Positions 20,783-28,153 are shown, counted from the first letter of the stretch. The stretch: 64,000 nucleotides of DNA from Niastella vici (GCF_002077945.1 NZ_LVYD01000054.1:111213-175212), one strand, 5' to 3'. The notes: a model not told the origin generated them from the letters alone. Numbers and translations are program-made.

Positions 20783-20810
20783 TTTATCAGTATTGTTATG
20801 GGAAATGATC

Positions 20811-21380
20811 TTAGCTCAGTTTCTCAACCTGCATGTAGTTCAGTTCTACCGGCGTAGAGCGGCCGAAGATCTTCACCGTTACTTTCAATTTCTTCTTTTC
20901 ATCGTTCACTTCTTCAATGATACCGTTGAAGTCGTTGAACGGTCCTTCGATGATCTTGATAGTTTCACCAACGATAAATGGCTCGCTCATGCTCACACCG
21001 CCGGTTTCAGCCATTTCATCCATTTTACCGAGCATTTTGTTAACCTCGGCCTTCCGCAGGGCTATAGGGTTTTCCTTGCCCAGAAAATGGATCACATTGG
21101 TAGTATTCTTAATAGCTTCGCGTAAATCGTCAGACAGTTTATTTTCCAGCACTTCAATCATTACATAGCCTGGGTAATAGTTTCTTTCACGCATTACCTT
21201 TTTGCCATTCTGCACTTTATAAACTTTCTCCACAGGCAGAAACACTTGCTTAACCACTTCACCCCATCCACCGCGGGAGATCTCTTTGTCAAGGTATTCC
21301 TTAACCTTACGCTCTTTGCCGCTCACCACCCGCAGCACATACCATTTTGTTTCTTGTTGTTGAGTTGCTTGTTCCATCAT
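20811..21380 (-). CDS. nusG: Transcription termination/antitermination protein NusG
   Basis: A 189-residue RNA polymerase processivity factor that also links transcription to Rho and to the ribosome. The NGN domain is seen in KWYVLRVVSGKERKVKEYLD, the PGYVMIEV strand and TTNVIHFLGKENPIAL. The C-terminal KOW domain is EPFIVGETIKIIEGPFNDFN, followed by KLKVTVKIFGRSTPVELNYMQVEKL. Its ATG overlaps the secE stop by one base (TAATG), indicating translational coupling. A terminator follows, and a divergent-origin gene then separates it from rplK. Confidence 0.97.
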   Translation of the reverse strand: MMEQATQQQETKWYVLRVVSGKERKVKEYLDKEISRGGWGEVVKQVFLPVEKVYKVQNGKKVMRERNYYPGYVMIEVLENKLSDDLREAIKNTTNVIHFLGKENPIALRKAEVNKMLGKMDEMAETGGVSMSEPFIVGETIKIIEGPFNDFNGIIEEVNDEKKKLKVTVKIFGRSTPVELNYMQVEKLS

Positions 21381-21577
21381 TAAAAGAGTGAATAAATAAA
21401 TTTAAGGGCTTGTTGGGCGGCGAGGTCCATAACCCATACAACCCCGGTGATCAATAAGGTAGCCACCAGCACAATCACCGTTGATTGCTGTAATTGCAAC
21501 CAGGTAGGCCAGGTCACCTTTTCAACCAACTCCCTGTATGATTCCTTGAGGTATGTCGTTATTTTATTCATGTTCAA
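21380..21577 (-). CDS. secE: Preprotein translocase subunit SecE
   Basis: A 65-residue single-span inner-membrane protein that clamps SecY in the Sec translocon. It has the conserved amphipathic segment (YLKESYRELVEKVTWPTW, residues 8-25) with the VTWPT motif, followed by one membrane helix (STVIVLVATLLITGVVWVMDL). Length is typical of the short SecE form in this phylum. It lies between tRNA-Trp and nusG, the usual order, and overlaps nusG by one base. Confidence 0.95.
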   Translation of the reverse strand: MNMNKITTYLKESYRELVEKVTWPTWLQLQQSTVIVLVATLLITGVVWVMDLAAQQALKFIYSLF

Positions 21578-21622
21578 TCAATTAGCCTATCAGCCAGCTG
21601 GCCGGCAAGCACATTAATAAAG

Positions 21623-21693
21623 CACGGGCACTAGGATTCGAACCCAGATCGAAGGTTTTGGAGACCTCTATTCTACCATTGAACTATGCCCGT
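21623..21693 (-). tRNA. tRNA-Trp (anticodon CCA)
   Basis: A 71-nt cloverleaf: acceptor ACGGGCA / TGCCCGT with discriminator G, D-arm GTTCAATGGTAGAAT, anticodon loop CTCCAAA (anticodon CCA) and T-arm GGTTCGAATCC. No CCA is encoded. It lies between tuf and secE, its conserved position in Bacteroidota. Confidence 0.95.
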
Positions 21694-21730
21694 AGGTCCT
21701 TACATCCCTGAGGAAATAAGGAAAGAACTT

Positions 21731-21771
21731 AGAAAACAAAGTACTTGAACGTCAAAAGCCCAAGTACTTTG
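21731..21771 (-). terminator. Terminator-like inverted repeat after tuf
   Basis: A perfect 11-bp inverted repeat (CAAAGTACTTG / CAAGTACTTTG, 13-nt loop) is followed on the minus strand by TTTTCT, about 65 bp past the tuf stop. A TATATTTG element (21779-21772, a possible -7 box) abuts its upstream edge, so the hairpin could instead sit at the 5' end of the tRNA-Trp/secE/nusG transcript. No matching -33 box was seen. Confidence 0.6.
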
Positions 21772-21836
21772 CAAATATACTAAACACTAACCACTCTTTC
21801 ATTCGCCATAAATGGCGAAGAAGGGGGCGGCGTGCT

Positions 21837-23024
21837 TTATTTCAGGATTTCAGTAACCTGTCCGGCACCAACTGTACGGCCACCTTCGCGGATCGCGAAT
21901 TTAAGACCTTTTTCCATCGCGATAGGCTGGATCAGTTTTACGTGCAGGTTAGTGTTATCGCCAGGCATTACCATCTCAGTACCAGCTGGTAATTCTACTT
22001 CACCAGTTACGTCAGTTGTACGGAAGTAGAACTGAGGACGGTATTTGTTGAAGAATGGAGTGTGACGTCCACCTTCTTCCTTGCTCAGTACGTAAACTTC
22101 ACCTTTGAACTCAGTGTGAGGAGTGATAGAACCTGGTTTTACGATTACCATACCGCGGCGGATATCTTTCTTTTCAATACCGCGCAACAGCAGACCAGCG
22201 TTGTCACCAGCTTCACCTTCGTCGAGCAATTTGCGGAACATTTCAACACCAGTTACAGTAGAAGTCAGTGGTTTTTCAACCAGACCTACGATCTCAACAC
22301 CTTCACCTACTTTAATACGGCCTCTTTCGATACGACCGGTAGCAACTGTACCACGACCAGTGATTGAGAATACGTCTTCAACAGACATCAGGAACGGTTG
22401 ATCAACCGGACGGGGAGGCAGCGGAATATAAGAATCCACAGCAGCCATCAGTTCTTCAACAGCTTTAACCCATTTTTCTTCACCAGCCAATGCGCCAGTA
22501 GCAGAACCTTTGATGATAGGAGTGTTATCGCCATCAAAGCCATAGAAGCTTAACAGCTCACGGATCTCCATTTCAACCAGTTCCAGTAACTCTGGGTCAT
22601 CAACCAGGTCAACTTTATTCATGAATACCACCATACGGGGAACACCTACCTGACGGGCAAGCAGAATGTGTTCTTTTGTTTGGGGCATAGGACCATCTGT
22701 AGCAGCCACAACCAGAATAGCACCATCCATCTGGGCAGCACCGGTGATCATGTTCTTCACATAGTCAGCGTGACCGGGGCAATCCACGTGTGCGTAGTGA
22801 CGATTTGCAGTTTGATATTCCACGTGCGCGGTGTTGATTGTGATACCACGCTCTTTTTCTTCAGGAGCTGCATCGATTTCGTCATATTTTTTTGCCTGCG
22901 CCAAACCCGATTTAGCCAAAATGGTGGTGATGGCGGCAGTTAAAGTGGTTTTACCGTGGTCAATGTGACCGATGGTACCAACGTTAACGTGAGGTTTATC
23001 CCTCTTGAAAGTCTCTTTTGACAT
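21837..23024 (-). CDS. tuf: Translation elongation factor Tu
   Basis: A 395-residue GTPase that delivers aminoacyl-tRNA to the ribosome. G1 GHIDHGKT (residues 19-26), G3 DCPGHAD (81-87), G4 NKVD (136-139) and the switch-[13 protein letters not shown] are intact. Domains 2 and 3 follow ([20 protein letters not shown]; the C-terminus [15 protein letters not shown]). It lies downstream of a tRNA cluster and upstream of tRNA-Trp and secE, the conserved arrangement. It is probably transcribed together with the upstream tRNAs from the promoter near 24.2 kb. The 195-bp spacer upstream shows no separate promoter that I trust. Confidence 0.98.
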   Translation of the reverse strand: MSKETFKRDKPHVNVGTIGHIDHGKTTLTAAITTILAKSGLAQAKKYDEIDAAPEEKERGITINTAHVEYQTANRHYAHVDCPGHADYVKNMITGAAQMDGAILVVAATDGPMPQTKEHILLARQVGVPRMVVFMNKVDLVDDPELLELVEMEIRELLSFYGFDGDNTPIIKGSATGALAGEEKWVKAVEELMAAVDSYIPLPPRPVDQPFLMSVEDVFSITGRGTVATGRIERGRIKVGEGVEIVGLVEKPLTSTVTGVEMFRKLLDEGEAGDNAGLLLRGIEKKDIRRGMVIVKPGSITPHTEFKGEVYVLSKEEGGRHTPFFNKYRPQFYFRTTDVTGEVELPAGTEMVMPGDNTNLHVKLIQPIAMEKGLKFAIREGGRTVGAGQVTEILK

Positions 23025-23237
23025 CGTTATCTGTTTTTAGTTGTGGTGTTTAAAATTAATTAAAAACGCCTCCTTTATAACCTCTTCAGGAAAAAAGGAT
23101 TTATGTATCCGGCACCAGAAAGCCTATGAAACTTCTGTTGCGTCGCACACTTCATCTTTAGATCTATACCAGGCTGATCCTTCTCTCCGGTAACCTCCGG
23201 TCCGCAGCCGATACAGTAATTTTTCAAAAATCTTATG

Positions 23238-23310
23238 AGCCGTTAACGAGAATCGAACTCTGGAAACCTTCCCGACCACGGTCAGGATGCGCTGCCACTG
23301 AGCGGCAATT
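23238..23310 (-). pseudogene. Decayed tRNA copy 1 (tRNA-Thr-derived)
   Basis: Shares the 3' acceptor strand, T-arm (GAGTTCGATTCTC) and downstream flank with the intact tRNA-Thr(GGU) at 23430. The 5' acceptor strand (now AAATTG) no longer pairs, and the anticodon arm is replaced by CCTGACCGTGGTCGGG, a 5-bp stem with a 6-nt loop. It sits in a 98-bp unit (23221-23318) beginning TTTTCAAAAATCTTATGAG that is repeated in the next copy and in the real gene. Confidence 0.7.
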
Positions 23311-23335
23311 TCATCAACTTTTCAAAAATCTTATG

Positions 23336-23406
23336 AGCCGTTAGTGAGAATCGAACTCTGGCGACCTTCCGCCGAGGCGGATGCGCTGCCACTGAGCTAC
23401 AATTTC
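23336..23406 (-). pseudogene. Decayed tRNA copy 2 (tRNA-Thr-derived)
   Basis: A second tandem unit (23319-23412, 94 bp) with the same flank, 3' acceptor strand, T-arm and a good D-arm (TAGCTCAGTGGCAGCGCA). The 5' acceptor strand is again AAATTG and cannot pair with TAACGGC, and the anticodon arm has become the palindrome CCGCCTCGGCGG. It cannot decode, so it is a tRNA pseudogene or tRNA-like element. Confidence 0.7.
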
Positions 23407-23429
23407 ATCAACTTTTCAAAAATCTTATG

Positions 23430-23501
<72 letters not shown>

Positions 23502-23537
23502 TGATAGGTTTGTGAGGCAAATACCCTAAACCCAAAG

Positions 23538-23610
23538 AGCGGAAGACGAGGTTCGAACCCGCGACCTACAGCTTGGAAGGCTGTCGCTCTACCAACTGAG
23601 CTACTTCCGC
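23538..23610 (-). tRNA. tRNA-Gly (anticodon TCC)
   Basis: A 73-nt cloverleaf: acceptor GCGGAAG / CTTCCGC, D-arm GCTCAGTTGGTAGAGC, anticodon stem ACAGC / GCTGT around loop CTTCCAA (anticodon TCC), T-arm GCGGGTTCGAACCTCGT. Part of the tRNA-tuf transcript. Confidence 0.95.
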
Positions 23611-23672
23611 ATTTTAATAAGCCAATTAGCCGAAGCTAATCTGCACTATATAAAAGAACTTAACACAAGTGT

Positions 23673-23707
23673 GCCCGCCTTTTCCGCCGTTTGGCGAATC
23701 GGCGGGC
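23673..23707. repeat. GC-rich inverted repeat between tRNA-Gly and tRNA-Tyr
   Basis: GCCCGCC (23673-23679) and GGCGGGC (23701-23707) flank CCGCC / GGCGAATCGG-like internal sequence. It resembles other GC palindromes in this tRNA array and may be a processing or REP-like hairpin. Confidence 0.5.
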
Positions 23708-23711
23708 GATG

Positions 23712-23794
23712 TGGGCAGGAGAGGATTCGAACCTCTGAAGTCGAAAGACAGCGGATTTACAGTCCGCCCCATTTGGCCGCTCTGGAACCTGCCC
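23712..23794 (-). tRNA. tRNA-Tyr (anticodon GTA)
   Basis: An 83-nt class II tRNA with a long variable arm: acceptor GGGCAGG / CCTGCCC with discriminator A, anticodon stem GCGGA / TCCGC around loop CTGTAAA (anticodon GTA), T-arm AGAGGTTCGAATCCTCT. Confidence 0.95.
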
Positions 23795-23840
23795 TGTTAA
23801 AAACGAAGGTAAAATTAAATCACGCAATGTGACATTGCTG

Positions 23841-23913
23841 AGCCACTTGTCGGAATCGAACCAACGACCTACTGATTACAAATCAGTTGCTCTACCAGCT
23901 GAGCTAAAGTGGC
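23841..23913 (-). tRNA. tRNA-Thr (anticodon TGT)
   Basis: A 73-nt cloverleaf: acceptor GCCACTT / AAGTGGC with discriminator U, D-arm GCTCAGCTGGTAGAGC, anticodon stem ACTGA / TCAGT around loop TTTGTAA (anticodon TGT), T-arm GTTGGTTCGATTCCGAC. First functional gene of the tRNA-tuf operon. Confidence 0.95.
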
Positions 23914-23920
23914 GAATACG

Positions 23921-24026
23921 CTATCAAAAAACTTTGAAACCTTTCACCTCAACTTTCGACCGTCCGCCGCGGCGGATAATCTGCAAGCTGAGCTAAAGTG
24001 CCTTTTATTATTCTATCAAAAAACTT
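23921..24026 (-). pseudogene. Partial duplicate of the tRNA-Thr(TGT) 5' half
   Basis: A copy of the tRNA 5' end (plus-strand AAGCTGAGCTAAAGTG, 23985-24000) and of its upstream flank (CTATCAAAAAACTT at 23921-23934 and again at 24013-24026) lies 87-92 bp upstream of the real gene. Next to the tRNA fragment, where an anticodon arm would be, is the palindrome CCGCCGCGGCGG. The rest of the tRNA is missing. Confidence 0.6.
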
Positions 24027-24203
24027 ATTAACTTATTTCCTCTTCATCTCTACCGGCCATTCATTTCGCAATATTAAGTGCTATTACCGTTATATAAAAA
24101 TCCACATTTTTCAACCCAAATCTTCCGGCAAATCAACTGAAACTCAAGCCTGTAAAGAACTTCCTACACCTCATTTACTTACCCTGCTATTTTTGAGGGA
24201 TGG

Positions 24204-24233
24204 CAAAGGTAAATGAATTTGTGTAATTCTGAA
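24204..24233 (-). promoter_or_regulatory. Putative promoter of the tRNA-tuf operon
   Basis: TACCTTTG (24211-24204, minus strand) is the same -7 box as at rplK and rpoB; a TTC triplet lies 19 bp upstream in place of TTG. It sits between the hpf terminators and the first tRNA, as expected for the start of the tRNA-tuf transcript. The rest of 24027-24347 holds nothing else I can name. Confidence 0.55.
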
Positions 24234-24347
24234 ATTTTGATCAGTTTTTTTTTCTCTTGTTTTCAATGATTTGCAGATTCTTTCTCTGCACACTGCCCCA
24301 CAACCGTTATCAAACCCAATTGCAACCTGACTTTTCTCAAAAATCAA

Positions 24348-24690
24348 ACTCTTTTCTCCCCCATCCATCTTCGCATCAGGGCATAAAAAAAACCTCCCGC
24401 AGGGGGTCTTAATATGAGTTCATAGTGTCATTTGGAAAATTGAAACCGGCCTTCTCTTAGAAAACACTCTTTTCTCCCCTATCCATCTTCGCATCAGGGC
24501 ATAAAAAAAATCTCCCGCAGGGGGTCTTAATATGAGTTCATAGTGTCATTTGGAAAATTGCAAACCGGCCTTCTCTTAAAAAATACGCTCTTCTCCCTCC
24601 CCTTCACATCAGGACATAAAAAAAACCTCCCGCAGGGGGAGGTTTTGCAAATGATTTAATTAATGTTATTTGAAAAAGGAGCTATGCTAA
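24348..24690. repeat. Three tandem copies of an approximately 120-bp terminator-bearing unit
   Basis: Units start at 24348 (118 bp), 24466 (121 bp) and 24587 (about 104 bp). Each carries a CCATC/CTTCACATCAGG-type segment, an A8 run, a CTCCCGCAGGGGG core and an AT-rich tail (TAGTGTCATTTGGAAAATTG or a diverged form). The copy nearest hpf has the intact terminator hairpin; the two farther ones have lost the outer bases of the stem (GGGGGTC in place of GGGGGAGG) but keep the T-run on the minus strand. Confidence 0.85.
24618..24644 (-). terminator. Terminator of the rpsU-xerC-hpf operon
   Basis: On the minus strand CCTCCCCCTGCGGGAGG folds into a 6-bp GC stem followed by T8. It is the intact copy in the tandem array and lies about 50 bp past the hpf stop. 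Confidence 0.85.
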
Positions 24691-24697
24691 TTATTGC

Positions 24698-24997
24698 TCA
24701 GGCCGCTTGTTTCTCTTTTTTTCTCTTAACCTGATTAACCAGCGATTCCAATGCATTGTCAAAAGACTCTTCAAATGATTTGGAACTCGATTTTACAAAG
24801 AACTGGTGGCGTGGGACCTGGACTCTAATTTCTGCGATTTTGTCTTTTATTGTGTGCACCACATTATCCAACTTCAGGTATACGTCAACCTTGATAATGC
24901 GGTCGTGAAATTGATTAATTTTTTGAAGTTTACGATTAACATGTTCAACGAGTTTGGAATCAGCAGTAAACCGCACAGACTGAATGTTTACGTTCAT
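24698..24997 (-). CDS. hpf: Ribosome hibernation promoting factor, short HPF/RaiA family
   Basis: A 99-residue protein that binds the 30S decoding channel and stores ribosomes in an inactive state. The beta-alpha-beta-beta-beta-alpha fold is recognisable: MNVNIQSVRFTADSKLVEHV, a helix (NRKLQKINQFHDRI), strands IKVDVYLKLD and KIAEIRVQVPRHQFFVKSSS, and a final basic helix (SFDNALESLVNQVKRKKEKQ). It is the short form without the C-terminal dimerisation domain. Third gene after rpsU and xerC, the standard Bacteroidota order, but separated from xerC by about 460 bp. Confidence 0.93.
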   Translation of the reverse strand: MNVNIQSVRFTADSKLVEHVNRKLQKINQFHDRIIKVDVYLKLDNVVHTIKDKIAEIRVQVPRHQFFVKSSSKSFEESFDNALESLVNQVKRKKEKQAA

Positions 24998-25457
24998 AAC
25001 AATCGCATTTTAACAGTGAAACAATATTTAAACAATAAATGAAAGATCTTCTTTGGGACCACCACTGATATGAGTGAGAGAATAGAAAATTGGTGGCTAA
25101 CATGCAGGAAATTATACTACTACATAAGCACTACATTTAAGCTCTATGAAGATAATACAACAAGCTGTTTTTTCCAAATTAAATATGCAGCGATTTTTGA
25201 AAAGAATTGTCCTGGATACAAAAAAACCTTTACCGGTTAATTAGCTTTTGTTTAGCATTGTTCCTTAAACATTTTCCGTTCTCAGTAACCCTGCATTTAT
25301 ACCACAAAATAAGCCCGTTCAAAGCAAACCCCGCCTGATGAACATCAGGTGTAAAGATGACATCGCCCCAATGAGAAACAATGCTCCGGACATTTAACAG
25401 TAAATAACGGAAATGCTTACGTTAAACCAACGCAATCGTTTTCGTAATTCAGTACTT
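24998..25457. other. Intergenic region between xerC and hpf
   Basis: AT-rich, with no supported gene on either strand. A perfect short palindrome CCTGATGAACATCAGG (25334-25349) lies about 110 bp after xerC and might be a weak terminator for it (minus-strand GGCGGGGTTTG follows). I see no clear promoter for hpf. Confidence 0.4.
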
Positions 25458-26366
25458 TTATGCCTTGGGATGGGCCTTTTTATAGATATCCTTCAGCTTT
25501 TCAATTGTATTATGGGTGTAGATCTGGGTGGCGGCCAGGCTCGAATGACCCAGCAGTTCCTTTACTGCATTCAAATCGGCCCCATTATTGGTCAGGTGAG
25601 TGGCAAAAGTATGCCGCAACACGTGCGGACTTTTTTTATCGATGGTAGTAACCAGACTTAAATACTTTTTAACCGCCAGATAAACATACCGGGGATATAG
25701 CTTGCGGCCTTTCTCATTTATGAATAAATACACCCGGTCGGGGGAATCGAGCGTATTTTTTGATGCTATATAGTTACTAATCTCCTGTATCAAAGCCGGG
25801 CTTACCGGGATCACCCGCTCCTTGTTCCCCTTCCCCAATACCTTTATGCTATTGGCGGCCGCATTTACCTGGCTTTCCTTCAGGTTCACCAGCTCCGACA
25901 ACCGCATGCCCGTATTATAAAATACCAGCAATATCAACCGGTCGGTTTTACCGCTCCAGTCATCGGGGAACTCCACATGGTTAAATAACGTATCGGTATC
26001 CTTTTGCTCAACATACACCGGCAGGCGTTTGGGTATTTTGGGCGATACAATGGTGGTCATGGGCGACTGCTCTAACTGGCCCATGCGCATATGATATTTA
26101 AAGAAAGATTTCAGGGAAGAGATCTTGCGGTTGATGGTCTTGGCGCTGTTCTTTGCCTCTTTTAATGAAGCCAGCCAGCTGCGGATGAACGCAGGGGCTA
26201 TTTCGGGCAGAGCCGGTTCGGGCATATTGAACTGCTCGCGCAGGAAGGTAAAGAATTGCTGCAGGTCTTCCTCATACGCCAGAATGGTATGGGACGAATA
26301 CCGCTTCTCGAACTGGAGATAGCTCAGGAACGACTGAATTATGGGATACGATGGTTGCTGAGGCAT
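25458..26366 (-). CDS. xerC: Site-specific tyrosine recombinase XerC
   Basis: A 302-residue chromosome-dimer resolvase that acts at dif sites. An N-terminal SAM-like DNA-binding domain (residues about 8-95, FLSYLQFEKRYSSHTILAYE) precedes the catalytic domain. All active-site residues are present: Arg155 (NTGMRLSEL), Lys179 (LGKGNKER), His248 and Arg251 (HVLRHTFATH), His274 (LLGHSSL), Tyr283 (QIYTH). Its place between rpsU and hpf is the conserved Bacteroidota location of the housekeeping enzyme, so this is not a phage or transposon integrase. Confidence 0.93.
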   Translation of the reverse strand: MPQQPSYPIIQSFLSYLQFEKRYSSHTILAYEEDLQQFFTFLREQFNMPEPALPEIAPAFIRSWLASLKEAKNSAKTINRKISSLKSFFKYHMRMGQLEQSPMTTIVSPKIPKRLPVYVEQKDTDTLFNHVEFPDDWSGKTDRLILLVFYNTGMRLSELVNLKESQVNAAANSIKVLGKGNKERVIPVSPALIQEISNYIASKNTLDSPDRVYLFINEKGRKLYPRYVYLAVKKYLSLVTTIDKKSPHVLRHTFATHLTNNGADLNAVKELLGHSSLAATQIYTHNTIEKLKDIYKKAHPKA

Positions 26367-26469
26367 AATTAATTATACCAAAGCTACGTCATATAAAATA
26401 AAAAGATAGCTACAAAGCAAAACAGCTCTGCAGCTATCTAAATTATTTATAATAGCTTATAAAACAAGT

Positions 26470-26667
26470 CTATCCTTCGATCTGACCGCTGGCGATCTTC
26501 TGCTTGTAAACAGCTTTCAACACCTCGTTGCGACGTGATACCGACGGCTTGGTGTAAGATTGGCGCGCTCTCAGTTGCACCAGGATCTTGGCTTTCTCAA
26601 ATTTCTTTTTGTATTTTTTGAGGGCCTTGTCGATATTTTCGCAATCTTTTGAATCGATAATCAGCAT
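26470..26667 (-). CDS. rpsU: 30S ribosomal protein S21
   Basis: A 65-residue basic protein of the small-subunit platform near the 16S rRNA 3' end (IDKALKKYKKKFEKAKILVQ, LRARQSYTKPSVSRRNEVLKAV). In Bacteroidota, bS21 helps bury the anti-Shine-Dalgarno sequence, which explains why most mRNAs lack Shine-Dalgarno sequences. This gene is an exception: a full AAAGGAGGT precedes its ATG by 7 nt. The likely meaning, known from Flavobacterium, is autoregulation, in which ribosomes lacking bS21 expose their anti-Shine-Dalgarno and translate rpsU preferentially. First gene before xerC and hpf, with its own promoter. Confidence 0.97.
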   Translation of the reverse strand: MLIIDSKDCENIDKALKKYKKKFEKAKILVQLRARQSYTKPSVSRRNEVLKAVYKQKIASGQIEG

Positions 26668-26677
26668 AATATTATAT

Positions 26678-26686
26678 ACCTCCTTT
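26678..26686 (-). promoter_or_regulatory. Strong Shine-Dalgarno sequence of rpsU
   Basis: Minus-strand AAAGGAGGT, seven bases (ATATAAT) before the rpsU ATG. It is fully complementary to the usual 16S 3' end (ACCUCCUUU). No other gene start that I inspected in this window has a comparable site. Confidence 0.85.
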
Positions 26687-26703
26687 AAGGCTTTTTAGGA
26701 CTG

Positions 26704-26735
26704 CAAATATAGTCCGAATTTCCAAAATATTCAAA
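26704..26735 (-). promoter_or_regulatory. Putative rpsU promoter (TTTTG-N20-TATATTTG)
   Basis: Minus-strand TTTTG (26736-26732), 20 bp, then TATATTTG (26711-26704), a good match to the Bacteroidota consensus. The transcript would start about 30 nt before the rpsU ATG. The divergent gene ribE begins 30 bp on the other side. Confidence 0.65.
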
Positions 26736-26765
26736 ATACGGCTGAAAATCCGGAATTTTGCCCCC

Positions 26766-27368
26766 ATGTTTACAGGAATAATCGAAACCATAGGAACTAT
26801 AGACGAAGTGCTGATTGCAGGTACCAATAAAACGTACTGGATCTCTTCTCCCCTGTCGGCCGAATTTAAAGTCGACCAAAGCGTCTCCCACAACGGGGTT
26901 TGCCTTACCGTGGAGGAAATTAAGGGCAGCCGCTACCGGGTTACCGCCATTGCCGAAACCCTGCAAAAAAGCAACATCGGCCACTGGAAAACCGGCGACC
27001 TGGTAAATATTGAACGCTGTATGCTTATGAATGGCCGCCTCGACGGGCATATTGTACAGGGCCATGTTGATACCACGGCCACCTGCATCAGCAAAACAGC
27101 GCTCGATGGCAGCTGGGAGTTCCGGTTCAGCTTTCCCCCGCAGTTTGGCGCCCTGGTCATCGAAAAAGGCTCTATCAGCCTTAACGGCATCAGCCTCACC
27201 ATTTTCAATGTCACTGAAAATGAGTTTTCGGTAGCCATCATCCCTTACACATACGAGCATACCAATATCAAAACCATTCAACCGGCTTCCAGTGTAAATA
27301 TCGAGTTCGATATGATGGGCAAATACGTAAACAGGATATTATCTTTAAACAGTCAGGTAAATCACTAG
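26766..27368 (+). CDS. ribE: Riboflavin synthase, alpha subunit
   Basis: A 200-residue enzyme that dismutates two molecules of 6,7-dimethyl-8-ribityllumazine into riboflavin. It shows the duplicated lumazine-binding barrels of the family: an N-terminal MFTGIIETIGTI with SHNGVCLTV (residues about 40-50), and a second repeat beginning GHIVQGHVDTTA with KGSISLNGISLTIF. The C-terminal helix used for trimerisation follows (NIEFDMMGKYVNRIL). It is transcribed divergently from rpsU and the next genes follow on the same strand, although they are unrelated in function. Confidence 0.95.
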   Translation: MFTGIIETIGTIDEVLIAGTNKTYWISSPLSAEFKVDQSVSHNGVCLTVEEIKGSRYRVTAIAETLQKSNIGHWKTGDLVNIERCMLMNGRLDGHIVQGHVDTTATCISKTALDGSWEFRFSFPPQFGALVIEKGSISLNGISLTIFNVTENEFSVAIIPYTYEHTNIKTIQPASSVNIEFDMMGKYVNRILSLNSQVNH

Positions 27369-27376
27369 CCCAATCA

Positions 27377-28153
27377 ATGGATATTACCGAGTTTAAAAGA
27401 TTAACGTCAACCAATAATGTCAACAGGCATCCATGGGAGCTTACAAGAGTGCGGATAGCCCATTTTCTTTTGACGAGGTATAATATCCCATGTAATGCCA
27501 TAGCCGATGTTGGCAGCGGTGATGCGTTTGTATTGAAATACCTGCAACAACTCAATCCCGGCAGCACGTTTGCCGCCATTGACCATGCCTATACGCCCGA
27601 AATAATTGAGCTGTTAAAGAAAGGGACCACCGGCGATCGCATTCATTTTTTTAATGCCCTTGAAAATGCCTTTGCCTGGTCGCCCTTTACCTGTGTTCTA
27701 TTAATGGATGTGATCGAACACATTCAGCACGATTCAACGTTCATGAAAGACCTGGTAAAAGCAAGCGGAACCAACAACGAGGTGCGTTTCCTCATCACGG
27801 TGCCTGCTTTTCAGTCCCTTTTTTCAAAACACGACGAACTGCTGCTCCATTACCGCCGGTATAATATTAAAAGGTTAACGTCCTTATGCCGCGAAAACAA
27901 TTTACAGATCATTGCAAGCGGCTATTTTTTCTTTTCACTGGTGCCTGCAAGGATATTACAATTGTTTGCGGAAAAACTCAGGTTACGCAAACCGAAAAAG
28001 GCAGTGGACAACTGGGAAGGCGGGCCTTTTATTTCGAAGATTATTTCTTTTATTTTGTGGATCGATTTCAGAATTTGCTTTAGTCTAAATAAATTAAACA
28101 TAAGACTGCCAGGGCTTTCCTGTTACTGTTTATGCCAAAGATCAGCATCATAA
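27377..28153 (+). CDS. Class I SAM-dependent methyltransferase
   Basis: A 258-residue protein with a Rossmann-type methyltransferase core. The SAM-binding motif I is IADVGSGDAF (residues 42-51), an acidic loop follows at AIDHAYTPE, and VLLMDVIEHIQHD is the motif seen in many small-molecule and lipid methyltransferases. The C-terminal half has hydrophobic segments ([34 protein letters not shown]) and may touch the membrane. It overlaps the glycosyltransferase gene by 22 bp and so belongs to the same operon. Substrate unknown; the neighbours suggest a polyprenyl-linked sugar or lipid pathway. Confidence 0.85.
   Translation: MDITEFKRLTSTNNVNRHPWELTRVRIAHFLLTRYNIPCNAIADVGSGDAFVLKYLQQLNPGSTFAAIDHAYTPEIIELLKKGTTGDRIHFFNALENAFAWSPFTCVLLMDVIEHIQHDSTFMKDLVKASGTNNEVRFLITVPAFQSLFSKHDELLLHYRRYNIKRLTSLCRENNLQIIASGYFFFSLVPARILQLFAEKLRLRKPKKAVDNWEGGPFISKIISFILWIDFRICFSLNKLNIRLPGLSCYCLCQRSAS

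Noticed and set aside
25458..26366. xerC considered as a phage or transposon integrase
   Set aside because: It lies in the conserved rpsU-xerC-hpf order, has housekeeping XerC length, and no attachment-site repeats or phage genes flank it.
26685..27281. A 198-codon minus-strand open frame
   Set aside because: It is antisense to ribE and would overlap the rpsU promoter; the riboflavin synthase assignment is secure.
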